Source: Riptortus pedestris | Taxonomy: Eukaryota; Arthropoda; Insecta; Hemiptera; Alydidae | Direction: 5' to 3' | NCBI GenBank assembly: GCA_019009955.1 | Contig: CM032233.1 | Coordinates: 83,586,001 to 83,650,000, forward strand | DNA: 64,000 nucleotides | Shown: positions 37,403-49,835 of the stretch, one piece after another | How the letters are laid out: the number at the start of each line of letters is the position of its first letter | Numbering within the stretch: position 1 is the first letter of the stretch | The notes under the pieces: generated by a model | Database searches by the model: none | What the model saw: the letters and a program-made list of their open reading frames with translations, nothing else | Told to the model about the DNA's origin: nothing | Program-made: the position numbers and the translations under genes

Positions 37403-37641
37403 TTAATCACAAAACTTTTTTATGGCTCCTCACAATTTTATTTCTTATAAACGCTGGAGCGCTTTCGGGGACTAAATCCCCATCCTCACAGCATTGTGGA
37501 TCGGCAGGGTTTAGCCGTGTAGCAAGTCTATAAGATCGCCCTACGCTCTGACGCTCTGAGGATGGGGATTTAGTCCCCGAAAGCGCTCAGCGTTTATAAG
37601 AAATAAAATTGTGAGGAGCCATAAAAAAGTTTTGTGATTAA
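37403..37641. mobile_element. Foldback unit with about 85-bp inverted ends (left arm)
   Basis: Starts ttaatcacaaaacttttttatg and ends with its reverse complement. The inner part of each end holds a GC-rich stem ggggatttagtcccc followed by gaaagcgct. On the plus strand the right end reads CTGAGGA-T-GGGG...CCCC-GAAA, then a small hairpin, similar to the Penelope-like ends at 21.5 and 11.2 kb. The centre is about 65 bp. A mirror copy sits in the right arm. Confidence 0.7.
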
Positions 37642-38176
37642 CCATCCATCACCCTCACCACCAGCTAAAAATAAATATGATAGAAGCATTACTCTGAACT
37701 CCTTTGTAAAGGGAGGGTGAAACATCTCATATTTAAAACTATTTTATGGCGGATAAAATTGGAATGACTTTGAATTTATAATTTGATGAAGTAATAACCA
37801 GACCCCCGCTATCAAAATAGGTTATAGTGAATATTGTTCGTGGAATGTTTATCATACAAAATTATTTAATTTAGCCTGCCATTTTCTTGTAATACAAGTG
37901 AAGCATGACACAGCTGCAAGACGTCACAATGTCGAATTTCATACTTCAAAATATGAAGTGTATACCTCGTGAGTTCCTTGTATTCAGAATAAATTAAAGA
38001 CACAGAAGGTTTTGCTGGATGTAATTTAAAATTGTTACATTTTAAAATGGTATCCGATATCTCAATTTATTGGATCAAAATTATCATTGAATATAAATGC
38101 ATGCGTAGATCTTTTATTTCTATTTATTAGCATTTTTTATGTCATTATTTGAGATCAATTGTCATGAACATTCATT

Positions 38177-38576
<400 letters not shown>

Positions 38577-39094
38577 ATTGATCTCAAATAATGACATAAA
38601 AAATGCTAATAAATAGAAATAAAAGATCTACGCATGCATTTATATTCAATGATAATTTTGATCCAATAAATTGAGATATCGGATACCATTTTAAAATGTA
38701 ACGATTTTAAATTACGTCCAGCAAAACCTTCTGTGTCTTTAATTTATTCTGAATACAAGGAACTCACGAGGTATACACTTCATATTTTGAAGTATGAAAT
38801 TCGACAATGTGACGTCTTGCAGTTGTGTCATGCTTCACTTGTATTACAAGAAAATGGCAGGCTAAATTAAATAATTTTGTATGATAAACATTCCACGAAC
38901 AATATTCACTATAACCTATTTTGATAGCGGGGGTCTGGTTATTACTTCATCAAATTATAAATTCAAAGTCATTCCAATTTTATCCGCCATAAAATAGTTT
39001 TAAATATGAGATGTTTCACCCTCCCTTTACAAAGGAGTTCAGAGTAATGCTTCTATCATATTTATTTTTAGCTGGTGGTGAGGGTGATGAATGG

Positions 39095-39332
39095 TTAATC
39101 ACAAAACTTTTTTATGGCTCCTCACAATTTTATTTCTTATAAACGCTGAGTGCTTTCGGGAACTAAATCCCCATCCTCAGAGCGTCAGAGCGTAGGGCGA
39201 TCTTATAGACTTGCTACACGGCTAAACCCTGCCGATGCACAATGCTGTGAGGATGGGGATTTAGTCCCCGAAAGCGCTCAGCGTTTATAAGAAATAAAAT
39301 TGTGAGGAGCCATAAAAAAGTTTTGTGATTAA
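39095..39332. mobile_element. Foldback unit (right arm copy)
   Basis: Mirror copy of 37403-37641 with a few changes, such as gcatgtgc-type differences in the centre. Its ends ttaatcacaaaac / gttttgtgattaa are intact. Confidence 0.7.
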
Positions 39333-40057
39333 CTAATGCTTCTATGTTAGGAAAATGGTTTACTGTTCAATTTCCAAACTAAGAATAGAATAAATTATTC
39401 TTTCAGAGTAACACTGAGAACAGCTGGATATGATATGTTTAGTAGGTCCGTTACTCAACGTGTAAGAGTGGCCCCCACTGAACGCTTCAGTGGCGGTTCT
39501 GAAGGCTGAAAACGAAAAAATGTAAATAGCTCGGTTAATGTTCAAAATAGAGAAAATCGTACATAACAACATTTATAGAAAATTAAATTTGAAATGAGAT
39601 TGTTACTGTCTAACTTTTAGTTCTGAAGTATAATAACGGAGATATTTCGAATTGTAGAAGTTTCCTCTCTTAAACACCCCTCTCCCAGTTTTGATTTGAG
39701 CCATTAGGAACTTACGAAACAAATATAATATTTCTCCGTACGTATTAGAGATTCAAATTATTTATTGAAGGTATTTTTGTTTATTATGAATACATGAATA
39801 AAATTTGTCCTATGACATTGTTAGTCATTTGCCCGATAAATTTGAACGGAGTTATCGCATATCACTTTCAAATGATAGTAACAGGGAACAAGGCAGTTAG
39901 GTTTTGCCCATATCAGATTTATCTTGTTTAGACAACTATCATTAGATGCCCTAATAAGCTTGAAATATTTCTAATGAAGTGATTATATCTGGAATTAATT
40001 ATCGAGTTAAAATTTTGGTACTTATCGATTACCAGGAGGCCACCCATTTCAAGACGA

Positions 40058-40062
<5 letters not shown>

Positions 40063-40105
<43 letters not shown>
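40063..40105. repeat. (TA)n microsatellite at outer edge of palindrome
   Basis: Pure TA, directly adjoining the right arm. It corresponds to the tract ending at 36650 on the other side, so the arms are bracketed and centred by the same dinucleotide. Confidence 0.9.
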
Positions 40106-40106
<1 letters not shown>

Positions 40107-40153
40107 TAATAATAATGTTAACTATATATATATGGTAGGGTATGGAGGGTATA

Positions 40154-40939
40154 TGTTGGGGCGTGCGGTAAGCTTTTGCGGTAATAATAGAAAATGTCGG
40201 CACCAAAATGTTTTGGCGGGAAGCTTTTAAAGGCAAGAATAAGAGAGAGCATTAGACTGAACCATTTTGTGTTTCTAGTGGAAAGATGAGGAGAAATAAC
40301 ACAAATAACTATTTGAGTTCTCCTAAGAATCAAGTATATTGAATTGATTAAAACTACAATACATATAATACACGTTATAAATAGAGGTTGAGCAAGAAAC
40401 AGAAAGAACTTAACTTTATAAACTAATTTAGTGGCAATATAAATATATACATAGAATAAGCGATTTGTCCTATATTGTGTGAGTACTCATTTGATAATTT
40501 GCGCAAATAATGCTAGCATTATTAAAATAGGCACTTGCGGGAAACGAAAACGTTCCTAGAAGTGGAGTCCTCCTTCGTTAATATGTTTTGTGTTCCGTAG
40601 AAGATCCGACTTCCAGCCGGTTGCGGTGATCAGCACAGGATGGCAGCTTTGCGGGAGAAGAAAAACTGACTGTAACTCTATCACGGGTGAATTCCAACTG
40701 AGCGGTTATCTATGAAGTGGTTATCTGTAGCGGAGGGAGGGGGCTAGGCCCCACTGGCCGTAGGAACGACCGCAGCGAGCGTCCAAGACCAACTGACTGT
40801 ATCCTTGTAACTAGCCGGTGCCTTCTTTAGCTGCAACGTAGTTTCCGCTGTAGGCCACAACCTTGGAGATCTGTATATGTGTAGCGGGTTTGTGAACTCA
40901 GCGAGCGCGGGAGATTCAAATTGAAATGACGACTGAACA
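40154..40939 (+). mobile_element. Solo LTR (family 2, copy B) with GTATA target duplication
   Basis: Reads tgttggggcgtgcggtaagc ... gacgactgaaca, 786 bp, flanked by gtata at 40149-40153 and 40940-40944. It includes the shared palindrome taatgctagcatta (about 40506). The last 250 bp, with gctgcaacgtagtttccgct, are GC-richer. The exact target duplication shows a retroviral-type integration; no internal retroelement sequence is nearby. Confidence 0.88.
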
Positions 40940-40974
40940 GTATAATTAATTACTATTGCATCCCAGTTATATTT

Positions 40975-41070
40975 ATCAGCAGATATCCCTCCCTCAAGAC
41001 GCGATTTTCAAAAACTTTCTTCAAATGTCCATCGATCCTACCTAGTAGATGACGAAAATGAGGTCCGTTC

Positions 41071-41124
<54 letters not shown>

Positions 41125-41757
41125 CTATCACCACTCTAGCGGTCGTATTTCTGGTTTAATCGTTACCAAACTCGATATTTAATCATTTTATGTAAAAAAA
41201 AAAAGATCGACTTCGTGAATGACTGAAATCCGACTAGCGGGAGAGGGAAAGGAGGAATTTCGAAAATTCTTAGTATCTCCGTTATTATGTGTCGGATCTA
41301 AAAATTGTATAGAATCAATCTCACTGTAAATGCAATGTTTATAAATGTTATGTGCTTTTTTTTTAATTAACCAAGATACATGCATTTTATAGTTTTCGGC
41401 ATTCTGTAAACCCCCCTCCTACTGATGTCATATTAACAATAAGCTATTATATACTGCTCAAAAATGATTAGGGATATTGGTTATTTTTTCTTATCCTATT
41501 AATTTTAATTAAATCGATCTTAATTAAATTACTTTTTTATGGGGGGAAAAAGACAATAATTTCTAATAAATATTAATGGTATTTATAATTTAAAAAAAAA
41601 ATGCTAGGCCCCATAAATACCACAAAACAGCCAATATCCCTATTCATTTTTGAGCAGTATATTATGAAGCACTTTATTTGAAGCCTAAACACCAAATATT
41701 CTTTTCATTGAACTTTTACAGTATGAGGAAAAAGCTAATACTTGGCACACGTGACGG
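40975..41757 (-). mobile_element. Family-1 element, form C, carrying a MITE
   Basis: Reversed copy lacking the terminal palindrome (starts ctcaagacgcgattttcaaa). It has (TA)n at 41077-41120, the C segment interrupted at 41454-41657 by a MITE, and a decayed 5' end at cacgtgacggactttt, where the hairpin and subterminal repeat are deleted. Confidence 0.75.
41454..41657. mobile_element. 204-bp MITE with 27-bp TIRs and TA target duplication
   Basis: TIRs at 41454-41480 and 41631-41657 start ctgctcaaaaatga and match at 26 of 27 positions. TA flanks each side, as for Tc1/mariner insertions. The 150-bp interior is AT-rich and non-coding. The surrounding family-1 copy is otherwise continuous with uninterrupted relatives (gttatattatgaagcac type at 8190 and 63128), confirming the insertion. 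Confidence 0.85.
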
Positions 41758-43321
41758 ACTTTTATTTGTACTAATATTAGATTTTTATTAAACTTAATTG
41801 GTGTTATTAATGAATTATTTTGTTTATGGCAACTGGGGCATATAAAGTCTATTTTTCATTCATCCATTTATTATGACACCACTTGGACAGCTAACTTGCA
41901 GAGTTCATGTGGCAGACGATGGCCGGGACGACCGCTTTATGCAGCTAATCCGCGATATCGTCCAGTTTTGGGATAACTCTAATTTATAATTACATTTTGT
42001 CATTCGAATTTCGAATAAATTCTAGAAGTGTTATTTTAAATAATAACTTGCTTTTTTTTAATATGATTTAATAATCGTGTTTAAATGGGTGGCCTCCCGA
42101 TATGCTGATAAGTTACACGATTTTTTACATTCCCCTAACTAAGCTCAGTTTCGAAATATGGTGTTGAACTCCTTAACGATTATATAAGGAGGGAACACAG
42201 ACAGCGAAACAAATAAAAGACATACAAGAGGGTTAAAGTAAAACAGTATAATCCCATTATTTAGTACTTAAATAAAACCGTTATTTACATTTGTAAGGGA
42301 AACCATTTTTATTTGAAGACAGTTAGTGATATATAAATAGAGACAATGTCGTGTATAGAAATTGTCGTGGAGAGGGGTGTGTGATCTTGGGAGAGTTGGT
42401 GAATAGGGCCCATTATACCTGGGGGGAAGTTGCACATGGTTCTACACCGCTCCCAGCCCGGCCACTGTTTCCACAGCCTAAGTAATTAGAAACGTTACAG
42501 TCAATTCATTCCACAGATATAGCCTACAATTGCTTTTATACTCGGCCTTGAAGAGATTTCTCCCTACACATCTGAGAAGCCTTGCTCCCACTTTCATCTA
42601 TTATGCTTCCTTCTCTAATGCCAACACATCTAATAGCCTCAATTATAGTATCCCATTATTCTTGTTAATTGTTACCAACCAATTGGAAATGGGCACTGTC
42701 AGCTGCGCCTGATTTTCATCTGCTCCGTCCAATGCTTGAGCCCACTATTAAAAAGGCGGTGTTATAATGTACTAACTATTTTATGAATAATTATCATCTT
42801 TGAATTATTAAATATTTATTGTACATAAAATTGTGACGTTCTAATACATTTTTGATACTGCTGCATTAATTACTTTGGACATCTGTTCAAATATAAGAAA
42901 CATTTACTGATTCTGACGGATAGTAGAGAAAGTCTAATACTGTTAAATAGGGAAAACGGATTTCTGTAACATTATATTGTTTTTTAGTCAATGGTACGTA
43001 AATATAGAGAAGAAGAATAAAGAGAAATTAACAAGTGAAAATTAATTAGAATTATGCTCATAGAATAAATATATAGACACATTTCATCACGTAATTGATT
43101 AAAGTAAGTTATCACTAATAATATAAAAAAAGTTAATACAATGCTTTCATTGTTGACGCAATTAGTTGACCATGGTATAGAGTCCATTTTAATCAAAAAT
43201 ATATCCCTCTGTAAAATCTAACAGACCATTTCTACCGAACCATAAACTAATTAGAGGGATTCTGAGAACAAAAGGATATCTGCTACTGGTTATGATAAAA
43301 TTAATATTCTATACACAGAGA
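41758..43321. other. Unannotated stretch
   Basis: About 1.6 kb without a supported gene. At 42062-42110 there is a short diverged copy of the outer edge of the palindrome arm (atgatttaataatcgtg, gggtggcctcccgatatgct), showing that this sequence exists independently of the palindrome. Confidence 0.45.
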
Positions 43322-43322
43322 G

Positions 43323-43367
<45 letters not shown>

Positions 43368-43380
43368 AGAGAGAGACTGA
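43322..43380. repeat. (GA)n with G-run
   Basis: GA dinucleotides interrupted by ggggggggg. Confidence 0.9.
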
Positions 43381-43830
43381 GAGATTAAGGGGGATGGGGA
43401 TAAGAGATTGTATGACACGAGAAACTGAATTTACGGGAATTTAGAGAGAGGATTACTTTCTCCCACAAAACAATACGTACACATAATCTTTAGAAAATAA
43501 AATACACTCCATTTTATCGAGAAAAACGTCTTAGAAACTGTTTCGCCATATTTAACATTGGAGGCCCCAAAGGTGCTACTCGGAGTTGAATTGGTTATAC
43601 GTTTCCTTCCACAGCTGATATTTCGTTGCAGCTTGCTGATTGGAGACTCAAAGCTTATCATTGTAAGGACCCGCCTATAATATCTTGCTCCCCAACTCTT
43701 CCAGCTCAATGTCTTCTGCCGTTGCCCGTACGGCTTCCTCCAGTGCCGAGAGATTTTTTTCAATCATTTTCTCGAATTCTCAAGAGTTGAAAAGAGCTTC
43801 CTTTAGAAACTCCCACTCTCCTCATAATCT
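43381..43830. other. Single-copy spacer
   Basis: Two opposing open frames (43431-43763 minus and 43685-43894 plus) lack recognisable domains. The plus one runs into a family-1 end, so neither is supported as a gene. Confidence 0.35.
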
Positions 43831-44135
43831 GCTGGAAATGTGCTTAGTTTACACAGATCCTGCGTCACGGACTTATTATATATTTGTCTGTTAACGCTCT
43901 AGTAGTCGCAATTTTTATTTGATCGCTTACTAATTCGATATTTAATTGTTTGATGTAAACATCAAGTTCGTTAATTAATTAAGTGTACTATAAATATTGT
44001 TATATATATATTTATTCTCTATCTTGAATCTTAACCGAGATATTTCCATTTTTCAGTTTTCAGCCTTCAGCTTACCCCACTTCTACTCATGTCACATAAA
44101 AAATACCTTGTTATATAATAAACCAATCTCCTCAT
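43831..44135 (-). mobile_element. Two fused family-1 fragments
   Basis: A 5' terminus (gcttagtttacacagatcct, gcgtcacggac) ends at 43875. It is followed immediately by the mid-body of another reversed A copy starting at the microsatellite edge (tatatatttgtctgttaacg) and running to accttgttatataataaacc. The join is at the TA tract. Confidence 0.7.
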
Positions 44136-44269
44136 AATCATGAATTTCTTCCTTGCATAGATCCGGTCCCCATTTTCTAACAATCACACCATCAATTAAG
44201 GAATTCCAGATTAAAAATGGCACTGCAATTCGTAATTGTGTGTGCTGTTATTGTATCCTAAACAACTGA

Positions 44270-44516
44270 TGGCAATCAGAATGGATGGAAGAAAGTACTA
44301 TTAAGGAGTTGCCATCGAGCCATAGGAGTACTAGACGGGAGCAAGTAGTTCTTGCCAGACTCAGGATCGGCCACACATACCTGACGCATAGACACTTAAT
44401 GACAAGGCAAATACTTTAATACCTATATGCAGATACTGCAACAAACAACTAACGACAAAACACATACTGACAGACTACGTCCAACGAACAAACCTTCACA
44501 TACCCTACGACAGAAC
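44270..44516 (+). pseudogene. LINE (Jockey/CR1-like) ORF2 C-terminal fragment
   Basis: In an intact LINE this is the tail of the endonuclease-reverse transcriptase ORF2. The frame open from 44270 reads through RREQVVLARLRIGHTYLTHR, a hallmark of the segment after the reverse transcriptase domain, to a stop at 44397. A +1 shift then gives PICRYCNKQLTTKHILTDYV, a Cys-x2-Cys-x7-His knuckle whose last Cys is replaced by Tyr, and a stop near 44514. A frameshift, missing 5' sequence and the lost Cys show a dead, 5'-truncated copy. It lies between two family-1 fragments. Confidence 0.8.
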
Positions 44517-44631
44517 TATTAACTGACAGCAGCTAATATATTCCACAAATACTAACATATCTGAAACATATGAACATTTACAAATACATATAGTAAAAAA
44601 TAGAATAGGTCTACAGCAACATACATTACCA

Positions 44632-44697
44632 CTTGTATTTATTCTCTTAACAGAAATCTGCTTAGTTTACGCAGCCCCTGCGAGACAGACTTTTATA
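44632..44697 (-). mobile_element. Family-1 5' terminal stub
   Basis: ttgtatttattctcttaaca is followed by gaaatctgcttagtttacgc and agcccctgcgagacagac. Only the last 65 bp of an A-type 5' end remain. Confidence 0.7.
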
Positions 44698-45197
44698 AAT
44701 GAGGTATATTATACAACTGGACGTGGGAAATCTGTCTAAATCATTCTACAGCTGTGTGTCAATTCACTTTTTAAATATATCTCAACTAAGAGTATCATAA
44801 ATATTTTTGAATGCCATTCCAAACTTGTATTTGCTTTATTATTTAATCGGTGGGAGCAGACCGTTCAAATATCACTGACCATTACCACAAAGCAGTGTGG
44901 AAATTATTGGTTATGCTAACGACCTGTTACTTGGGTCACGCAGAGGCATCGAGGAAGCATTTATTACATTTTAACGCCTAGCCCGGAGAGAGGGACAAAA
45001 TAAATGGTGTTTGAGTTAACAAGCCAGGCCAGGGGAAACTGTGGAGCTAAACTGATATCCCTTTCAAAGGATGAGCCAATTTAAATATTAAAGAAACATA
45101 ATTAACACGAAATCATCCAATATAAAACCAGAATATTGATGGCAGGAAGATGCTTCTATGGTCTACGTTTCCGATTAACAGGGCAGCAAAGAGAATC
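44698..45197. other. Single-copy spacer
   Basis: No gene recognised. A short phrase gacgtgggaaatctgtctaa at 44720 echoes the family-1 5' subterminal block. Confidence 0.4.
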
Positions 45198-46152
45198 CTA
45201 TTAGCTGATTTCCCTCACGGGAAATCAGCTATTGAGGTCGTATTCATAACGCGATTTTCAGAATTTTTCTTCAAATGTTCTTCGATCCTACCTAGGATAT
45301 GACGGAAATGAGGTCTGTTCCACACAAACAAAACTGTATATATATATCTGTTACCGCTCTAGCGGTCGCAATTATTGTTTAATCGTTACTAAACTCGAAA
45401 TTTAGTCATTTAATGTAAAAGGAAAGACCAAGTTCCTTAAGGCTGAAATCAGACCAGGGGGAGGGGGGTTTAGAGGAGAGGATTTTCGTAAATTCAAAAT
45501 ATCTCTGTTACTATACGTCGGATCGAAAAATTGTATAGAAACAATCTTATTTCAAATATACTTTACTATAAATATTGTTATATACATATTTTCTGTATAA
45601 TGAGTATTAACGGAGATATTTGGATATTATAGTTTTACTCTTCCAGTAAACGCCCACTCCTACTAGTGCCATATCAATAATAAGCTGATATATCATGGAC
45701 TACTTCATCAAAAGGTTAAATATGAAATATTGCTTTCATTGAACTTTTACTTTGTGAGATATATTCAATGACGTACTATTGAACCCCCCCCCCCTTTTGG
45801 TCTTGGATTACTACAATTTAAGTAATTGAGATTAAAATTATTCTGATTCATTAAAAAATACAGCGCTAGCTTTAATAAATAATTTTCAATAAAATGAATG
45901 TGTTATGTTCAGATATATTTCATTAATGGTTTTTCTCTCCCGTCTAGAATTCAGGTTGGCTGGCCTGTTTGTTTAAATTTCACAAGCTTTCCGTTCTAGA
46001 GTTATTAACTTGTAAATGAAAGATTTCTCATTGCCGTTTGTATTTATTCACTTAATATTTGCGGTGGTGTTACCAGTATATACATGTGTCTATTGTAAAC
46101 CTTCGCTTGGGAAATCTGCTTAGTTTACGCAGCACCTGCGTGACGGACTTTA
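45198..46152 (-). mobile_element. Family-1 element, form A, complete
   Basis: Reversed from ttagctgatttccctcacgg to gcttagtttacgcagcacct and gcgtgacggac, about 955 bp. It contains all blocks, the G-run near 45462 and C-run at 45785-45796, and the A segment ggctggcctgtttgttt. The microsatellite is only about 10 bp (45338-45349). In the 45650-45780 part it carries C-like variants (agtgccatatcaataataag), so A and C are closely related lineages. Confidence 0.8.
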
Positions 46153-46403
46153 TTTCTACTTGTATTGGGAAACATCATCCGTAAGTAAATATGATGTGCA
46201 TGTACTATTGATATTAGAATTGAGAATCAGATGCAGAATGCAGCTTAAGTGTGCTTAGAATCTACCGCTCGCTAAATTCGGGAAATATGAAGCCATTTCC
46301 CGCGTATTTGTTCATCAAATTATCAGTAGCTCGCTCAGGTGCACTTTAATTGCTAACAATTGACTTTTAGGTTACAACAGGTTTAAGACAAGGGCACCCA
46401 TGA
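46153..46403. other. Single-copy spacer
   Basis: No gene or element end was recognised. Confidence 0.4.
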
Positions 46404-46916
46404 TAGCTTGTACGTTTTAGCCGTGGAAGTGTTAATCTAAAAAAAGTCCGTCACGCAGGGTCTGCGTAAACGAAGCACATTTCCCGCGTGAAGTTATACA
46501 GTAGAGAGTAAATCTGCCCAATAACAGCTGTAGTAGTAAGGTATCTCTAAACCTATTCAAGAGAGACGAGTAGTTGTGGAAACGGCCGCCAGAGCTCTCA
46601 GCGGAACGTCCCGAACAATGCCGAAACCTGCCGATCATACACAGAATACAACTACAAATATCTCGGTTAATATTCAAGATAGAGAATAAATATATAGAAC
46701 AATATTTATAGTAAATTTAATTTTCAATAAGATTGGTTCAATAAAATGTTCCGATCTGAAGCATAATAGCAGAGATATTTCGAATTTTCAAAATTCCCTC
46801 CTTCTACTGGTCCGATTTCAGCCATTAACGAACTTGATCTTTCTTTTTACATAAAACGATTAAATTTCGAGTTTGGTAACGATCAAAACAAAAATTGCGA
46901 CCGATAGAGCGTTAAC

Positions 46917-46991
<75 letters not shown>

Positions 46992-47243
46992 TTTATAATT
47001 TTGCACGGACCTCATTTTCGTCATCTCCTGGGTAGGATCGATGGACATTTGAAGAAATTTTTCGAAACTCGCGTCATGAGTACGACCTCAATAGCTGATT
47101 TCCCTTACGGGAAATCTGCTAAAAGATAGGTAAATACTCCTGGTAACATATATAGAGAAAATTTTTACCAACTATATAGCTATAATTTTGCTTACCACTG
47201 ATAAATATAACCTATAAACCCAGGCAGAAGCAAGCAGAGATAG

Positions 47244-47298
<55 letters not shown>

Positions 47299-47417
47299 AA
47301 CGGACCTCATTTTCGTTGTCTCCTGGGTAGAATCGATCGATGGACATTTGAGGAAATAATTCAAAAATCGCGTCAGTACGATCTCAATAGCTGATTTCCC
47401 TTAAGGGAAATCTGCTA
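46404..47417 (+). mobile_element. Family-1-like element with a different 5' end, host of a nested insertion
   Basis: The 5' part (gcttgtacgttttagccgtg, gaagtgttaatctaaaa) resumes at 47125 after a complete form-B insertion, with gataggtaaatactcc ... gcagaagcaagcagagatag and (TA)n at 47247-47294. The standard family-1 3' block and terminus gatttcccttaagggaaatc follow. A second, uninterrupted copy is at 53985-54275. It shares the 3' end and microsatellite position with family 1 but not the 5' hairpin or subterminal repeat. Confidence 0.7.
46447..47124 (+). mobile_element. Family-1 element, form B, complete, with defined insertion site
   Basis: Begins tccgtcacgcagggtctgcg and ends gatttcccttacgggaaatc with tgctaaaa. 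It carries an uninterrupted (TA)n of about 70 bp (46919-46988). Flanks ctaaaaaaag and gataggta correspond to the unbroken ctaaaaaataaaggta at 54016-54031, so both ends are fixed to within an A-rich ambiguity of a few bases and no clear target duplication is seen. Confidence 0.9.
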
Positions 47418-47575
47418 ATAACGGAAATATTTTGAATGTTTAATCCCCCCCCCTAAGGCCCCCTCTCCCCGGGACCGATTTCATCCATTAAAAAAAAAAA
47501 AAATAAAGTTTATATAAAAGTTAATCTAATTTGGTTGATCAAACATTAATTGCGACCGCTACAGCAGTAGCAGAC
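47418..47575 (+). mobile_element. Family-1 mid-body fragment
   Basis: Starts taacggaaatattttgaatg directly after the 3' terminus of the preceding element and runs to accgctacagcagtagcaga. The preceding element probably inserted at the gtataata/acggagatat point of this older copy, whose left part is no longer present. Confidence 0.65.
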
Positions 47576-47642
47576 ATGTCCATGCCAATTTTCCAATGAG
47601 TAACCACAATACTTGACGACCGAAACACCTCATAAAAATAAA

Positions 47643-48482
47643 AAGTCCATCACGGAGCTGCGTTAACTAAGCAGATTTCCCACGTGCGTTACGTATTTTC
47701 ATTTACTTCAAAACGTTAAAGACCAATGAGAACAATATTTGGTATTTAGGCATCAAATAAAGTGCTACATAACGTAATAGCACATTTTTAATAAGAGATC
47801 AGTAGGAGTGGGAGGTTCACTAAAGACCCAAAACTAAAAAATGCAAATATCTCGGTTAATAATCAAGATAGTGAAATAATGTGCATAACAACATTCATAG
47901 AACATTACATTTTCAATAAGATTAGTTCTATGCATCGATCCAACGCATAATTTTAAGAATTTTTGAAATTATCCTCCTCTAAACCTCCCCCCTCCCCTTC
48001 CACTGGTTCGATTTCAGCCGTTTTTTTATATAAAATCCGTCACGCAGGGGCTGCGTAAACTAAGCAGATTTTCCACGTAAGTTTTACAATAGAGAAATCT
48101 GCCTACTACTCGTAATAACGACAGCAGTAACGAATCTCTAAACAAATTAACGAGGGACGAACAGTTACGGAAACGGCCGAACTAGCTTTCTGGGGACAAA
48201 TATATCTCATATCTCGGTTAATATTCAAGATACAGAATAAATGTATAGATTAATATTTATAGTAAATTTAATTTGCAATAAGATTGAATCTATACAATTT
48301 TTCGATCCGACGCATAATAACGGAGATATTTCGAATTTTCAAAACTCCCCCCCTCTAAAGCCCTCCGTCCCCCTGATCCGATTTCAGCCGTTAACAAACT
48401 TGAACTTCCTTTTTAAATAAAACTATTAAATTCAGAATATGTTATCGATCAAACAAAAATGCGACCGCTAGAGCGTTAACAG

Positions 48483-48531
<49 letters not shown>

Positions 48532-48733
48532 AGTGTGTGTGTAATTTTGAACAGACCTCATTTTCGTCATTTCCTGGGTAGGATCGATGGACATTTGAAG
48601 AAATTTTTCGAAAATCGCGTCATGAGTACGACCTCAATAGCTGATTTCCCTTAAGGGAAATCTGCTAAAACGATTATATATCAAGTTTGGTAACGATAAT
48701 ATGAAAATTGCGACCGCAACAGCGGTGACAGAC

Positions 48734-48776
<43 letters not shown>

Positions 48777-48905
48777 CAATTTTGGACGGACCTCATTATC
48801 GTCATCTACTAGGTACAATCGATGGACATTCGAAGAAAAATGTCGACAACCGCGTCATGAGTACGACCTCAATAACTGATTTCCCTTAAAGGAAATCTGC
48901 TAAAA
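47643..48905 (+). mobile_element. Family-1 element, form C, split by another family-1 element
   Basis: The left part (47643-48035: tccatcacggagctgcg ... tttcagccgtttttttatat, aaaa) continues at 48671 with cgattatatatcaagtttgg, (TA)n at 48736-48777, the 3' block and gatttcccttaaaggaaatc, tgctaaaa. The break falls in the consensus phrase tacataaaacgattaaatat. Confidence 0.85.
48036..48670 (+). mobile_element. Family-1 element, form B, complete, nested in family 1
   Basis: From tccgtcacgcaggggctgcg to gatttcccttaagggaaatc, tgctaaaa, with (AC)n then a short TA tract at 48485-48531 instead of pure (TA)n. It interrupts the copy above between ataaaa and cgatta. The terminal palindrome and 5' hairpin are both perfect, suggesting one of the youngest copies. 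Confidence 0.88.
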
Positions 48906-49461
48906 CATTAATAGTCGGCCAGTTGTTCTTTATTTTGTTAAATAACGGGAAGATATGGGAAGGACAATAAGGTATTTTCTGGTAAATGTATGAGTGTTGA
49001 AAGGGCTATTGATAAAAGTGGAGTGGAAGGGTATCCTGGGAGAGGAAGTAGAATCGTGGGTTGGCAACGGTTTCCCTGCTCCCCTCCCACCCAACCCTAC
49101 TCGAAATGGCCAAATCCCAGCTTGCCTCCTTTATTCTCTTTATATCCAAGGTATATGTTATATCATGTTATAAATATACACAGCTCGACATCATAAACCA
49201 ATCACTACACCTTCAAGAGCATAAGGAGATTTCAATACTTTTAATCTAGAAGTAGCAGTGGTGAGACTCGTACATAAGACAAAATTAGCAAATGTCAACA
49301 CAACTTAATTAATGGCAATTATTATAGCATTACCTGGATTATTGATAATGAAAGGAAAGAGGGTAACTTAAATACAGATTATTAGAATTATACCCAAATC
49401 CTCACTTCAGCCTCCAGGAGCCCTCCTTCAGGACAACCATGCCCAACAGCCCAATCTGCTC
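48906..49461. other. Single-copy spacer
   Basis: No supported gene. Overlapping frames at 48990-49249 have no recognisable domain. Confidence 0.4.
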
Positions 49462-49559
49462 TTTTAGAAAATTTCCCTTAGGGTAAATCACCTATTGAGC
49501 TTGTACTCGTGATGGGATTTTCGAAACATATTTTCAAATGTCCATCGATCCTACCCAGG

Positions 49560-49609
<50 letters not shown>

Positions 49610-49785
49610 TTTTTATTATTTATTTCCTTCCTGTCCTGAAGTAACCCTACAGGTAGGGAGTTTATTAGCCACACGTCCCGTACAATAATTAGTACATAAC
49701 GTGTGCTTAATACATAACATTTGTTTTTAAACTATGAATAACATAAAATATTACAGTACAATAAAATTATTTACAACAAAGAAAA

Positions 49786-49835
<50 letters not shown>

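Noticed and set aside
43431..43763. 110-codon minus-strand frame
   Set aside because: No recognisable domain. An opposing frame overlaps it and runs into a transposon end; it is probably chance.
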